Assembly (NCBI RefSeq): GCF_003672135.1
Contig: NC_039512.1
Location: 4,682,874 to 4,746,873, forward strand
Source: Ooceraea biroi
Lineage: Eukaryota; Arthropoda; Insecta; Hymenoptera; Formicidae
Length of the DNA: 64,000 nt
Direction: 5' to 3'
Shown: positions 36,501 to 50,600 of the stretch, one piece after another
How the letters are laid out: the number at the start of each line of letters is the position of its first letter
Position numbering within the stretch: position 1 is the first letter of the stretch
Program-made: the position numbers and the translations under genes
Notes under the pieces: model-generated
Database searches by the model: none
Seen by the model: only the letters and a program-made list of their open reading frames with translations
Told to the model about the DNA's origin: nothing

Positions 36501-39500
36501 ACCGTTAAATAAATTGATAAATAAGAAAGCAAAAATCTGCGGTATCTCTCATCGAGTGGCAAAGAACTGATTGTGTTCTCTAGATTGAGAACTATGGAAA
36601 TCCAATTTATTTTTTGGAGTTATTGTTTGAGAACGTCAATAATTCTGTCAATCTGATTCTTTCATATACACACGAATATTAAGCGGATACACAGACATGT
36701 TTGAAGCGACCGATACGGCAGATGCGCGTCTTAACTGTCTGTCTATAAGCATCAGTCGTTAATTACCTTTGGAGCGATTGAAGCAATTTAGGGGAGTATT
36801 TACGCACGCGCGCAACCCCGATGTGTGTTCCTTCGACGAGACGTCTGAGCATCAAACCCAAAGTAAATTCCTGGCACTTTGCGTTACCCTCGCGTTCGTT
36901 CAAAATCAAATGACATGTACGCAAAGGAAACACATTAGGGAGACGCAGCGTCGTTGCTTTCACGCGATACATAGCGCGCCTTTAGGAGTATCAACATACT
37001 GCAAGGAGCACCTAACGAATATGTGAACCGCGGTGATCAGAGTCGCGATGATCAAAAGAGCAATAATTCGCCAAGGATAAACAATATACCCATTGCATGG
37101 CACGCCAAGAACGACGTTCGAGAATCTCTTCCAAAGATTTTCAAGCGTAACAATCATCAAACGCGACATTCAAACTATTCTACCCCCATATTTTCCTTTC
37201 ACTTTTATCGGCTTCCGTGTTCGCTTGCGAATCCGAAGACGAACCAGCACAGTTTTTCGGTCTCGCGGAGCGGTTTGCGGGGCAAAGAGGCAGTTGTTTT
37301 CGAATAACGTGGAGTGCTGCTGTTAAATGGGACATAACGGCGGCGCATCAATTAAAATAATCAGGCTTCGCGCTAGTGGGACACGCTTCGGTGAAGTCGC
37401 TTGGCACTTGGCGTTACTCGCTGGTATAGATAGGATTCGCACGCGCGAGACGCGTCCAGCGCGATCATGAATTATGGCTCTCGAAGTCTTTGCTGCGTCT
37501 TTGCTATGTCTTTGCTGCGTCTGACCATTTCCGATATCTTCGCGTTTTCCTAACCAAAGGAAAGTGCGAGAAGCAGTCTATGATTTATCGGCGGCATTGG
37601 ATGACGGTCGCACGCGTGAATGCATCTGTCTTGATTAGGATAGATCAGCGAATTCGCTGCTTACGTAATCGAGCGCTCGCACTTTACGCTCGCTCGATCA
37701 GCACGCTGAGGCGTGACGGCAGCGTAATCGCTCGCTCGACGTGTGTTCGCTCTCGGTTCACTCTAATTGACGACTTTGTTTCATGGAACGTTGAATCTAA
37801 TAAAGCCGATGGAAATAGTCTGAACGTCTTCGAAACGCTCGGAGCGTCCTGGTAGACGGTATCGTTTATGAAATAAATACGAGGGAAATGAGCGAAATGT
37901 CATTTAGAGCCTCGGACTCGTGTCCATATATTTTCTGCATTTAACGTTACGTGTCATAGAAGACTGATTTTCTAACCAAAATAATATGACGTATGTTTTG
38001 AATAAAATTACTAACTAATTTTCCTCCTCCGATGAGAGAGAGAAACATCTGTTTGAGTAGTTGGTGCTCTGAGAGCATTTGGAATTAATATCGTTAATAA
38101 AGAAATTAATAATATTAGACACACAAAATAAGAAGAGAATACTCTAAAGAGACACAAAATATAGTATATAAGCATATTAATAAATATAAATAACAGTGAG
38201 CTAAAGAATATAAAATAATTATAAAATAAAGACAAATTTTTGCAGCATAATGATATTACCTATACCTACTAAAAAATCGTCGTTATTCGAAAGGGTAAAT
38301 TCAGAACGCGCGGCAAAGCATATGACGCGCGAGACGCATGCAACCTCCGACATATTCCCCGCGTTTGCCAATAGTCCGGTATTCATTAACGCTAATTAAT
38401 CCGGAGTTATTTTAATGAACAGTCGCGTCGCGACGCCGCGTCACGGCTTTAACGTCGCATTGTTATCGGGCTCGTTTTTCGTTTAGCTCTCGCAGCGACG
38501 AACGCCGTCCGCCGACATTTCGTCTCGCGATTCATCACGCGGACGTATGAACGATCACGAGGGTGTCTACTGCGTGTCCTCTCGCAGAAGCTTCAGCAAC
38601 CGATATTAATTATCCCGTCGACAGCTCCAGGCGCTTTACGCCCGGCATGACGGGCGCTGAAAAGATTTCAGCCTCGCTCATTCCAGCCGCATAATTAAAT
38701 CGGGAAAATCAAGCCCACCACGCGTCCACCTCCTCGGCCATTAAACTAAATCCGCTCTTGAGGGCTCGTGTAAACAATTTTCATCGTTATGAACGGAAAC
38801 ACCATAAATCCCGGCGAGGTCAGAGCAGCTACAAGCGCAGCGCATGGAGTTTCCAAATTTCGAAGCGTGCATAACAATATTCATAAGGTTTAAGCTTCTG
38901 CAAACTTGGAGAACCATTCTTTTATATGTATATTTGTAATCTTATTTGTAATAAATCATTAATGCTGCATTACATATCTATCTACTCCAACGTAAGACTT
39001 CCAAATGACAGGAATTCAAGATGGGAGTTCCAGATGCTGGCCAGCTTCCTTATTCCGTGACGTTCTTATCGAGTAAGCACGCGCACATCAGGCAAACGTA
39101 CGCGACGTCTGATCCGGACTTGGCCAGGCTCCACAAACTATATTATCGGTGTACAGTAGCAAGAGAGGCACTTCATACAGGGTGAGGCACCTAAAACAGG
39201 CCACCTGAATATCTCGGCTGTTATTGGTGATAGAAAAAAATATGTCAGACCAAACTTGCATGGTTTCGAGGGACACATAATTTGTTCTAAATAATTTTTT
39301 ATTAGGTGAACGCGTAGAGGTCATATGAAGATCAACTTCGTTTTTTTAAATGGTATGATATGTTTTTTTACGTACCATCTAGTAGAGCGTTTGAAGATGC
39401 GCACATTGATCTACGGGTCAAAATCATTCAAGGTCACTGAAGGCTAAAATTTCTAAGTGCTAGAACTTTTTCATTTCTGAGTTTACGGCATTTTCAATAG

Positions 39501-41635
39501 CAGAGAACTCTAGGCAATATAAAAAATAATGATATCATCGACTCAGAACTCCTCTGAGAAGAAAAAATTTTAAACTCGAGAACTTTTTCATTTCTGAATT
39601 TATGGTATTTTTAATAGCAGAGAACTCTAGGCAATATAAAAAATAATGATAACAACAACTCAGAACTTCGCGGAAAAAGAAAAAATTTCTAAGGGCTAGA
39701 ACTTTTTCATTTCTGAGTTTACAGTATTTTTAATAGCAGTGAACTCTAGGCAATATAAAGTAAATTATTTTCCCTTGCAGTTGGCCTTCAGTGACCTGGA
39801 ATGATTTTGACCCGTAGATCAATGTGCGCATCTTCAAACCCTCTACTAGATGGTACGTAAAAAAACATATCATACCATTTAAAAAAACGTTGACATTCAT
39901 ATGACCTCTACGCGTCCACCTAATAAAAAACTATTTAGAACAAATTATGTGTCCCTCGAAACCATGCAAGTTTGGTCTGACACATTTTTTTCCATCACCA
40001 ATAACAGCCGAGATATTCAGGTGGCCTGTTTTAGGTGCCTCACCCTGTATATATTCATTCCTGCGTATACCACCCTTCCGTGTATCGCGAGCGAGTGGAC
40101 CCACCGCTTCGCGTAACGCTTCGCCCTCATCATCCTCGCATCGCCCACGACGCCATCGCGCGCAAATGAAGCTTGCTTTGGAACTGATCCATGATACTTG
40201 TCCGTAGCGTGTACGTCGTCAGTTTCTTGGCAGCGCGAGGGCTTCACAAGGATTCGAAAAAGAGCGCGTGCGACTGCGAGCGATAAGCTGCAGACGACTC
40301 GAATTGCAAGCTATGATCCTCGAAGCTAATGAACTGAAGCGGGTGAACAGCAGAGGAAGCGATGCACTGCGAATCGTAAAGCACTATTGAAGCGTGAACT
40401 ATGAACAATGAAGCTAGATGAGCTACGAAAGGTGAATGGCGAAGCATACCAAGTGCGCGCGCAAACAGCCGTAAGTTATGATCTCTTTTGATTGAAAATT
40501 GATCGCTCATCATTTTTCTAGCGTGGTAGATAGAGTCGCTCGATGTAGACGTAGATTTAATAAAAAGCACTCGGAGAGGTTTGAAGAGAAGTAATCAAAA
40601 TTTCCTCTACTGTATAATGTGGCTTCCGTTACTAAAGAAAATCAAGAGATCAACTGTATTAGTTGCGAAACTGTGATTCATGTTAACTCTCGCAACGCTA
40701 AATAAAATTAAGTGAGCTAATAAATAAACTGAGTGAAATTCTGAGTTTTCGCTGTTTATTACGTTTACAAATATCATGACTTCAAGAAGAGTCAATGAAA
40801 CAATCTCGCGCATCGTCGCTGTTCGTTAACGTTGAAAACGTGACAAACGAAATTCTTCGAAGAGCGTAAATAAATAACGCGACGAGTCATTCGTTTGATA
40901 CGGACTTCTGACACGAGTGTAACGTACGCATCAGCTCCTTCGCAGACTTGCAGAAGAACTTGATCGAAGGAGAATGTATCTTCTCGCGAGCTATAAAGGC
41001 GACACGTGCAGGTGACACGAGTTGGCGCGTCAGACGCTTTCGCGTACTCAAAGTAACCATATCGTGACAACTTGTCGGCAATGATACATTTCTGCTACCA
41101 TGCAGATAGACGCCGGAAACCAAACGGGAAAACCGCAAGAAGCCGCCCAGTACAATTACAGAATCATTCTTGGGTTCCACAACTTTTTCTATTCGAAGCT
41201 AAAACCGCTCAGTAATTTTACATTAATTCTACAGCTAAAAAGTTTTATAATGTTTTTATTAATGTTGGAAACTGAAGAGAGAAAATTGAGCAATTTTCCA
41301 CGCTAAAGCAAACGAGACTCTTCCGGAAACGTGAGATCGATGTGAACCTTCCTCGCGACATTGCTATGCAACATGTGAAATTCGCAAGGCGTAAGATGGG
41401 CCTAAATCGGCCGATTGCGATAGTGACTTTTGACGAATGTCGCTGCTCGATGCGCTGCGTGCATCGTAACTTGCTCGCGTGCACACACGCAGCACGCACA
41501 CACGCGCACCGCAGCGCTCATCTATTTTCAGAATGTAGGCCAATTAATCCCGTCGCATTTTCGGCACGAGGGAAAAACGAAAACATTACAAGTGTCCCAC
41601 GGAAATAGCTGCACGGATAAATGTCCAAGTACCGG

Positions 41636-41678
<43 letters not shown>

Positions 41679-44600
41679 CTCCCTCCTTTTTGGGTTCTGT
41701 CTGCGTAACGCGTAAGTCGCGAAAATGCAATAATTTAATAGAGAACATACGTAAGAGTCCGTTAGTTGTTTCGACGTGTTGTTACTCTAAGAGTCAGTTG
41801 TGTATGTGGTCACGCATATGCGTACGCACACGGAAGATTTCACCCACGCATCACATTTCAATCGTATATTTTTGATTAGATCTAAACGGAGTTTTGCTCC
41901 CCCTCCCGCGGATGTTCTTCATAGGATGACATATTTTCCTGTGACCTCCTAATTTACGACGCTGGATCGGACGTTAATTTAACGGATGTTATCTAGTTTG
42001 AAGAAAGTTCGCGTGAAATCAGCCATAAAAGTTATCAACCAACTCATTAAGCAGCATTAAGTACAGGCAGAAGTGCATCAAGAGACTCTTGATCACGATG
42101 ACGATGGCCTTAATGGCGTTTTACATGAGCAACCTTCAGCATTTACGAGCGGATAAACGACACGCGTAAAATGAAAGTGCTCTTACGGAGAAGTGTTGAG
42201 AAACATAGCATAATCCAACGAGGAATAAATTTATTAACGCTTGATGACGGATATGGGCAAGAGATATCATCGCGGTGGTATTTAATAACTCAAATTAAAA
42301 GGATTAGGAAGAGCACATTAAATTGATTGCAATTATAAATCGTATTCCTTTGCATTAAACGATAAACAGAAATAAATATTTCTAAAAAGTGATAAAAAGA
42401 AAAATTCACGTGATCTTTCCTATATAATAAATTCCAAGTTTTATTAAATAAATTCTCGTTTCTTGTTATGTCTCCAGTTATTTGAGGAATATTAGACGAA
42501 ACATGTCTCTAGAAAAATGCTTTTCAGCAAATGTCTCAAATAGTATCAAGCAGCCTTGGCAGCGGTATTGAATAAGCAAAATGTAGATCGATACATACGA
42601 AGTATATATAGGGCATTTAATCAAAAATTTTAATGTGATTGAAATCTAACGAGTAGTTTGATAAGCTTAAAGACTGTGAAACCTAAGCTGCGCAAGAAAA
42701 CTATGATTCTGTAATGAAGCGAGTCTGATGTACGAAACCCATCGTTTATCGTTCATTTATCTTGGAGCTTGACATCGGTGCACTCTTCGAAGCATTACGA
42801 CGCGCGGGTATTTACGGGCTGACGAAGTGTCGGGAGACATCTTGGGGGAAATCGATTGCGAAGATCTGCATTGACTGCGGTGGCATCGAGGCAAGCCTTC
42901 TTGGCGTGCGAGGGATCGAAATTGTGCAGGCGGTCGACCGGCAAATAGGGCCGCGCCCTCCAACGCGCGCTCCTGTCTACCGAATAATTTATCCCGAAAC
43001 GCGTCGCGTGTCGTGTCGTCTTCGAAGCTGCGAGAAATGCTAGAGAGAGAGAGAGAGAGGGGAGAAAAAGTGGATGATAGTCAGGCAGCATGAGATGTGT
43101 TTACCGCAAACTTGGTCCTTAGTCGAGAAGTGAGAGAACCGTTGAAAAACGAGCGGCTGCAAGTTATTGACAGGGGGATTAATCTCGGCTCTATATTGCG
43201 CGCCGTGTGACTGATAAATGTCGAGAATAAATCGCGGCGAAAATGACAGATGAATATCGTGAATATGAATTTACCACGAGAAAGCCCCTTTCGATTATTT
43301 AATTTCTTGGCTGATTCGCAAGTGCGAAGCTGGAAATTTTTATGAAACATACATTCTATGCAAAGAAATATATGATAATGTATAGAAATATAGTAGAGAA
43401 ATATAGCAAAGAAATATATTTAAATATACGTAGCGTTAAAGATATCATAAGATGCACATGTACATTATAATAAATTAAATAGACTGCATAATGCATATTA
43501 TATAAACTCATTATATAAGACGATCAATATACGAGCCAAGATTAATCCTTTCACTATAATTAACAGGATGTTCCATTATGCTATAAAACAATTTTGCTTC
43601 AGTATCTCAATAAGATAAATCGCATATGAATTTGATGAGAATTTTTGCACGTCTCTTCTCCATCATGAAAAGTATTGCGAAGTTGAAAGAGTGGATATTT
43701 GGCACATACTCGTCAAAGTAGGCGTGAATTCGCATATCTGAAAAAGCCAAACCAAACAGCCGAACAATATATAACGGCGCACAGACTTTATTGCCTCTAT
43801 TGTCTCCGTAGCGGATATCAAATATTCGCGCGATGTAATCGAATCCATTATTCGAGTATCTCTCATTGTACATCCGAATCCCTTTATGCTGCGATCATCT
43901 AGTCACTTTTCGCAATAATCACCGAAATGAAAACGTTTTCACTCGTTTTTCTCCCGTTAAACCGACGAATCGAAGATGGACATTCCTATTTTTCACAAAG
44001 CGTCGCTTTAGAGATTTACCATATATCGGCTTAATGCAGGTTATTGCCTCCGTAGCATCAAGGCTTGCTCACGGTATACGCTTTACTGGCGACATGAAAA
44101 GGGCGGACTGGCACCAGACGCGACAAAGCATTTTGAACCCTTTCACTTTCAGGGCACCGCGCAAAGTTTTAATAGAGTTTAAAGCGCGCGAGCGTTTTAA
44201 GCCGGAATGAAGTTTTTTCAAAACCAAACAGGAGGATCCGGACAGTCGACTGACAAACGTAATTCCACCTTGCTTCAACGAATCTGCTCGTCTCTATGAA
44301 CAATTGACTGCCAATAAAACGATGTGGAGTCATCAACTCTGTGTCATCTTCTGATTAAAAAAATTCCACACAACGAACGCGCGCTTCGCCGATTGTGCCA
44401 TTAATTAAGACAGACTTAAAACGCTTTTAGAATCATTCGCTTCAAGTTGATCAAGCGAGACAGTTTCCTCGATTTTTTCACGCAACAACTAAGAACGTGT
44501 CTGCTGCTTGCTTAAGAATTCGCAAATTGTCTCCTCCAATCTGCAGAAAAAAAGTTCACGATTTATTAGCATCGTGGCACTCTCCGGGCGAACAAGTGCG

Positions 44601-47600
44601 ACACCCGGTTCCGTCGTATTTCATCTCGCATGTCGACTCTCTTCCACATCCGATGCCAATCCTCGGATGTCGTCTACATCCGAGGTGACGCCTCGCTGCG
44701 ATCTCCCGGATTCCGTGCGCCAGCTCGCTCTGCTCTTTTAGCACAGCTTCGTCGCGGACGTCGCACGGGCGTCGGATAATTTCATCAGTTTCCACGTACA
44801 ACCGAAGATTTTCGTAGGCGCGATACATCGCCGTTACGCGACGAGGGGAGGAAACGTTGCTCGCCGCAGAAGCGCGCACGGGTGGGCTATCTATAGCGGC
44901 GAGTGTAACCGAACGGCGACCGAGTGTCACTCAAGGGTGACAAAACTCATTAATACCGATCTGCTTAATGCCCCGTCTCGTGTCCGACATTAATCTACTT
45001 AAAAATACCAGCGGGGGGAAGCGCGGAGTGACCCACCATCTTAGGCCGAGCGTGTCGGCTTACTTTGTAAGATGTCCCTGTCCTCTTTCTATCTTTCTCC
45101 CGCTTTTTCCCTCTTTTTTTCTCTTTCTCTTTATCTGCTTCTCTTTATTTCTTGGGGACTCTCTCTCTTTCTCTTTTTCTCTCTCTCTCTCTCTCGAGCG
45201 ACACGCACAAACGCGCGCTGATACGTACAAGGTTGCTCCGATACTGTTAATAATTTGCGTTCGCGAGGGAGGAACGGGCGCGTCTTCCCTTTTCCCATGT
45301 GGAAACTACTCGGGCAACTCCGACAACGATAAAGTGGCCCGGCGAGGAAACGGAAGTGACGGAAGTTTCGATCCCGGCTTCCAGTGCTTCCCGCGTTGCA
45401 GTTATCGCTCCTGTTTGCGCCCGCCGTTAAACTATTTTAGATGAGGCCGACCGATCGCGGCGAACACGGACGGCGATATTATTTTCGTATCTGACCTACC
45501 GCCGCCGGCAACATCTCCGATACCTTCGCACGATACGGGCTTATTGTTTTCACCTATAGGACGTTCCGGTAATTTTGCCTATCCTGGATAAACAAAATCA
45601 TCAAGACCATTCGACAATAATGCTAAAACATGTTTTCATGATAAAATATACACCTTGAGAATTGTAATAACAGGAAAAACTCTGATTTTTACGTAGCTTT
45701 ATACGGAAGTTTAAGGTTTAAATAACAAGCACAAGTTAAAAGACTTGCGACGAATTTAGCTTCTCGTTGAACGAGAGAGAAAGATGACTCCGACTTTGTC
45801 GCGCGATCTGTCGTTAAAAGCGCGAGCGCGGTGGTCCGGAGCACACTGTATGCATGTATCAAAAAGATAAGATGCACTTATCGTAAATACCGTCTATTTT
45901 TGCCCGACGCGCGCGAGAGACAACGAACATGAATCCAATCTTGCGGGCTCTCTCTTGAATCGCGCGCGGTCGCGAGCCACGGCCGTGACTCGCGATACTG
46001 ATGCAGCCTTATGCGATGCAGATGTTGGTGATTTTTTGCGCGGACGAGAATTCGCGGGGCAGCACACGGGCACGCTAATCGCTGGGCGTTTCTTATGGCA
46101 AAAGAATACGCGCCGCAGAAGGATAGCAGACGCCCTTTCTTCTAACGGCCCTTCCGCGCCACATGTACGATAGCAGTACAATAGGACTTCTGCATCGTGC
46201 ACAATAAAATTGTAATCGTAGTCTGGCGTGCACGTGAAGTTGTAACGACACGATTTAAGAACTGGACGAATTGAGCGGTTAGAAAATTGCGAGCGTTCTC
46301 CATAAATTTATTAACACCTTCGTCTTATTTGTAATGCTAATTTTAAAAAATGACTAATATCAGTAAATGTTAGTTTACGTTGTTTTTCACGATGTTGATT
46401 TAGACAAAGCAGCATAGGCTAATTTGTATAATTCTTATTTATAGTGTAGCTTCTCGTTAATATCATGATTGTTTTAAATAATCAAATGTGTTGCAAGCAT
46501 AATTAGTACAATTAATGCGGCATATGTTAAGGAGATTATTGCCGCAGTAACTGCAGTTTCGTTGTCGTCTTTATTATGTAACTCTCGTTACGGTCGCTGA
46601 AAGACGCTTTGCATGGCGATCTGGGGGGGGGGGGGGATGAGCGCAGCCTCGGCGTTAAGTACTTTCCCCCGAGAGCCTAAATTTGTAAGCAACCGTACGC
46701 AGGGTGGAACGCGAGTAATACCACTCACCGTTAATTGGTTGAAACCTTGCCAAAGGATCCGAGAATTGCCGAAGTCTGTCCGTCACGTACTGCGGCGACT
46801 CTCCATTCTGTAAATAAGAGAACGAATGTAACCGCTCGAATAGAGCAAGAGAGAGAAAGAGAAGAAGAGAAAAAGAGAGAGAGAAGAGAAAGAGAGAAAG
46901 AGGGCTGTTCCGTGCACGAGGCGTTTCGCGACGCAAATGAAACAGGGCACGTCACGAGCGCATCATCCGCGAGGTCGGCCGAGCGTGCTCCGGAATAATG
47001 GATTCTCAATAGGCGGGGGATTAAGGGAGAGAGAGGATTCAAATTAAATCGACTAGCTATATCGCGCGCAAATACCTTCCGCGATAGAGTAAGGATCGAT
47101 CGCGCTACCACGCTTCTCGTTTTCCGGCGAGATTTACTTGCCGCCGGATTTACTTGCGACCCTCACATTTCGCCTACGTCTCGTTTCGTTTCTCCACCCC
47201 CGATGTCTAAGCGCACGTTTGTTTTACGAGGATTCCACGGGAATGCCGAGAATACTCGCGATACTTGAATGTTGGAAAGGATGATGGAGAATGGACCGGC
47301 GTTTACGCTGCAGTCGTTTTCGGAGGGACGATCCAGCGGCGCATAAGTCGAGTCTTACTTTGTCGGGTCCCCGAGACAAAACAGAAATATGCTTTAACTT
47401 TCATTGTGCGCGTGCTAATAATATATGCACTCTTGTCTCAATGGCACTAATTCTGGAGAGTAACGTCACTTTGTACGGGAAATTAGAAGAAAGTGTCTCC
47501 GCGGTGCGCCTCTCCCTTGTCACATTTACATCCGAGCGGCAGAATTGTCCTCGCTTGCCTTTTGATGGTGGCTTCTGTTGCGCGGTTTAACGAGACAACG

Positions 47601-50600
47601 TGGATCACCGTCTGCGAACCACCGTGTCCAAATGCGCGCTCGGCTTGAACCAGCCAGAGAGCAGCTTGTTTATTGCGCTCGAATATTCTTTCCGAAATAA
47701 CACAGCGAAGATTTATACTTTATGTCCAGACACTGTTGAACGCTTGTCAATTACGATTCAGGAAAACTTGCGAGCATTCGCCGTTAAATACCACAGATTA
47801 AAGTGGCGCGAACGAGTACGACGCGCCGTCATTCTCTCGTCAGAAGCAATCGAGTCCAATATTTATCGAGACACACTCCAAAGCCGTGAAGACATTGTCG
47901 GATACCCTTACTTTTCGTGAACGTTACTCGATGAAGATACGCGAATGAATATTCGATGAACAGAAGGAAAAAAAGAAATCGTAGAGACGGCAAAATACAG
48001 AATCGCGGGGGATGAAACTCGGGTCTTCTCGAAGTTACACAGAGATCACGGTATCGATCAACGTCTTTATATATTTACGTCTTATTTCAAAGGACCAGGA
48101 CCATTCCGAAGGGATGTGCACATCCGGACCACCCCGACTTCGTGCCGTAGCGAATTAATCCGTGTCAAGTTACAGCCGCCAGGAATTCCGGTTGTGTTCG
48201 AGTGAGCCATTAACCTGGTCGGGCTTGAGTTTATCCCATGGTCGAGGACCATCCTGACGGTATTTGCGAGTGGAGCGCGACGACGATAGGTGGGAAGCAA
48301 CGATGGGAGGAATCGCTGGAATTATCGTTACCCAATTTGCTTCCCCGTCGCCGCGCGGCCCGGACTCGAAGTTCGCGAAATTGGGTCAGCGCGAGCACAC
48401 CGGACGGCCGGAAAGCGCATCGGAAAGCCGATGCGCAAATTGATAATCGAATGCGTTATACATTTATTCATTTGCTCCTTTGTTGTTTATTCTCATTGTG
48501 CACCACGCGCGGAGAACGATATTTAATATCGCTTCTGTCGAATTTAATTACTTTTGCTAAGAGCTCGCGCTCGAATTCTGTAAAATGAGTAACACGGTTA
48601 CGTTTGTCATTACTGCTATTATGGATGATGTAAACTTGTTTTTCATGCATACATTCTTCGCGTTACAAGAGAAAGTTTAGCGGTGATTATTGTCCTTTGT
48701 AAAATATTCATCCTTTCGCAATAACTTTCGTCTCTTCGTAAGCAAAACGTGCTCGAAAGACAGTTAAAAGTGGAACACTGTAGTAATTAGAAAAGAGTCT
48801 CTCGTAGCTAATTGTAATTGTTAATAAGATACTTATGAAAGCTTATCACCGTCATATCATATGATATTTCGGCCACGTCCCAAAAGCGCAAAACGCTCCC
48901 TCCGTAAATAATGAGAGTACGGCATACCGAGCGGACTAGGGGTTGCTCTAACTTTGCCGTCTGAGTACTTCACTTACCGGAATATACGCCAGGAGAACCA
49001 TATACAGAATGATTCACGACGGCATGGCATAAATTTAAGATCTAAACTCTAACATAATCTCAAGCAAGGAGATGTATCTAAACGCTACTCCGATTTCGAG
49101 GATTACAGAACCGCGAAATTAAATTTAAAGGAAAAAGAAAAAGCAGAAAGAAGTTACGGATAACGTGAAGGAGAAAATAAGCAAATGCGGACGCGATCAA
49201 CAAACTTCTCGAGTTTCCCGTCTCGTAAAAGGCGTTAATAAATTCACTGCCATTCCCAAGGGTTAGTATCCTCCGCGTTACCTTCCACGGAGAATCGCGG
49301 ACGTTGCATTCAAATTAATTCGCCCACTTCCGGAAGCCCTTCAGAACCGTTCCCGCGATACGCATTACATCTCACCGTGGCGCGTCGTAACGCAAACCCG
49401 CGTAATCAAGTCACGTAATCACGACATAATTGTGGTAACGCGTAACTGTGAGCGATGCATAGATATGGCTCTAATTAGGCGATAAAATCGCACGCATCGT
49501 GAGCCGCACAGCGGAACACTGTGCAATGTGCCACCAAAAAAGGCGGAGAAAGGGAAGAAAAAGAGTGGAAGACGTTTACACGTAGCAGAAGACACGCTTT
49601 AAGAACTTTCCTCAAAAAAAGAGAAGGAAAATCCGGAATCGTGAGCGGAAATGCCGACACTCGAGACAGATCGATAAAATCTGACATAAATTCGCGTCCT
49701 TCATAATTACTTAAACAATCTGGATATGCTCTTCGAAACGATTCTCGTCGGGTGCAGAAATGTTTGGCTTCGGCGATTCGAAGGGGCGGAAAATTGAGAA
49801 CGCGCGCGTCCTTCTCTCTCTCTCTTGTACCATTTAATGAATATTTACACGGCGGAATGGACGGGGGTGGCGGAGTTTTTCCTCAGTCGTTTGATGCCAG
49901 CGGGCGTCGTAAACCCCAAAGGATACGTGGAACCCGTACGAGCCGTCGTCTTGCCTCGATTTAGGGCTGGAGCGTTTACCGAAACAAAATGCCCCCGCGC
50001 CGAAACATCGGCCATTACTTAGCAATCGTAGATCCTTATGGTGATGCATGCTCCCGCCGCGCTGTCCCCGGGGATGCATAAACGCGCTAATGTAGTCGTC
50101 TGGATAATGCACCTCGGATCGCGACGACTTGAATAAATTCCGAATGATCGCGCAACCGAGAACACGAGACGCGTTCTAAGTGCGGGATATTCTCGCTCGT
50201 GAATTTCGTCGATTGTCGCTCGCGTTACCGGAAATCTTCAGAGAGTCTCGTGAGCGAAAAGAATCCTCCGGGAGAACGCGGCGTCGCGACGAAACGACCC
50301 CGACGCCGCGTAAATCTCTTTACTCCGCGTCTCTGTATTCGTCGCGATATAATCCCTTAACGCTCGCGATTTATCGATCATCTCTGGTATGGCAATCGAT
50401 GGTATTTATTATACAAGCCGTATCTGCGAATGCACATCTGGGAATCGATTTTGTCTCGGAGCGAACAGTTGGCTTGCATGACAATAGTTCTTTCTGGTTT
50501 GTCTGTTGCTGTAAGCAAGGTGTAATCAAAAGACACGGTAGGTCTCACGCCAAGTGCATATTTTTTGTACTTTTTTTAAAAGGTAAGTATTGTATAATAA

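Larger units (their letters stand above)
33567..46728. other. nautilus intron 4 (13.2 kb)
   Basis: No coding exon was found inside. The intron holds a 39-base perfect hairpin (34487-34525), the 870-bp inverted-repeat element (39178-40047), a CT run (41644-41673), further CT-rich blocks near 45110-45195 and a run of 14 G at 46623-46636. GC-rich and AT-rich blocks alternate. Long introns of myogenic factor genes often carry enhancers, but none can be named from this sequence alone. Confidence 0.6.

Noticed and set aside
39088..40116. Two almost identical ORFs of about 50 residues on opposite strands
   Set aside because: They lie in the two inverted arms of the 870-bp element and mirror each other for that reason; there is no sign of a transposase or other domain.
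49003..49130. Possible end of a TA-targeting element
   Set aside because: Only one end was seen; no matching inverted end or second TA flank was found.
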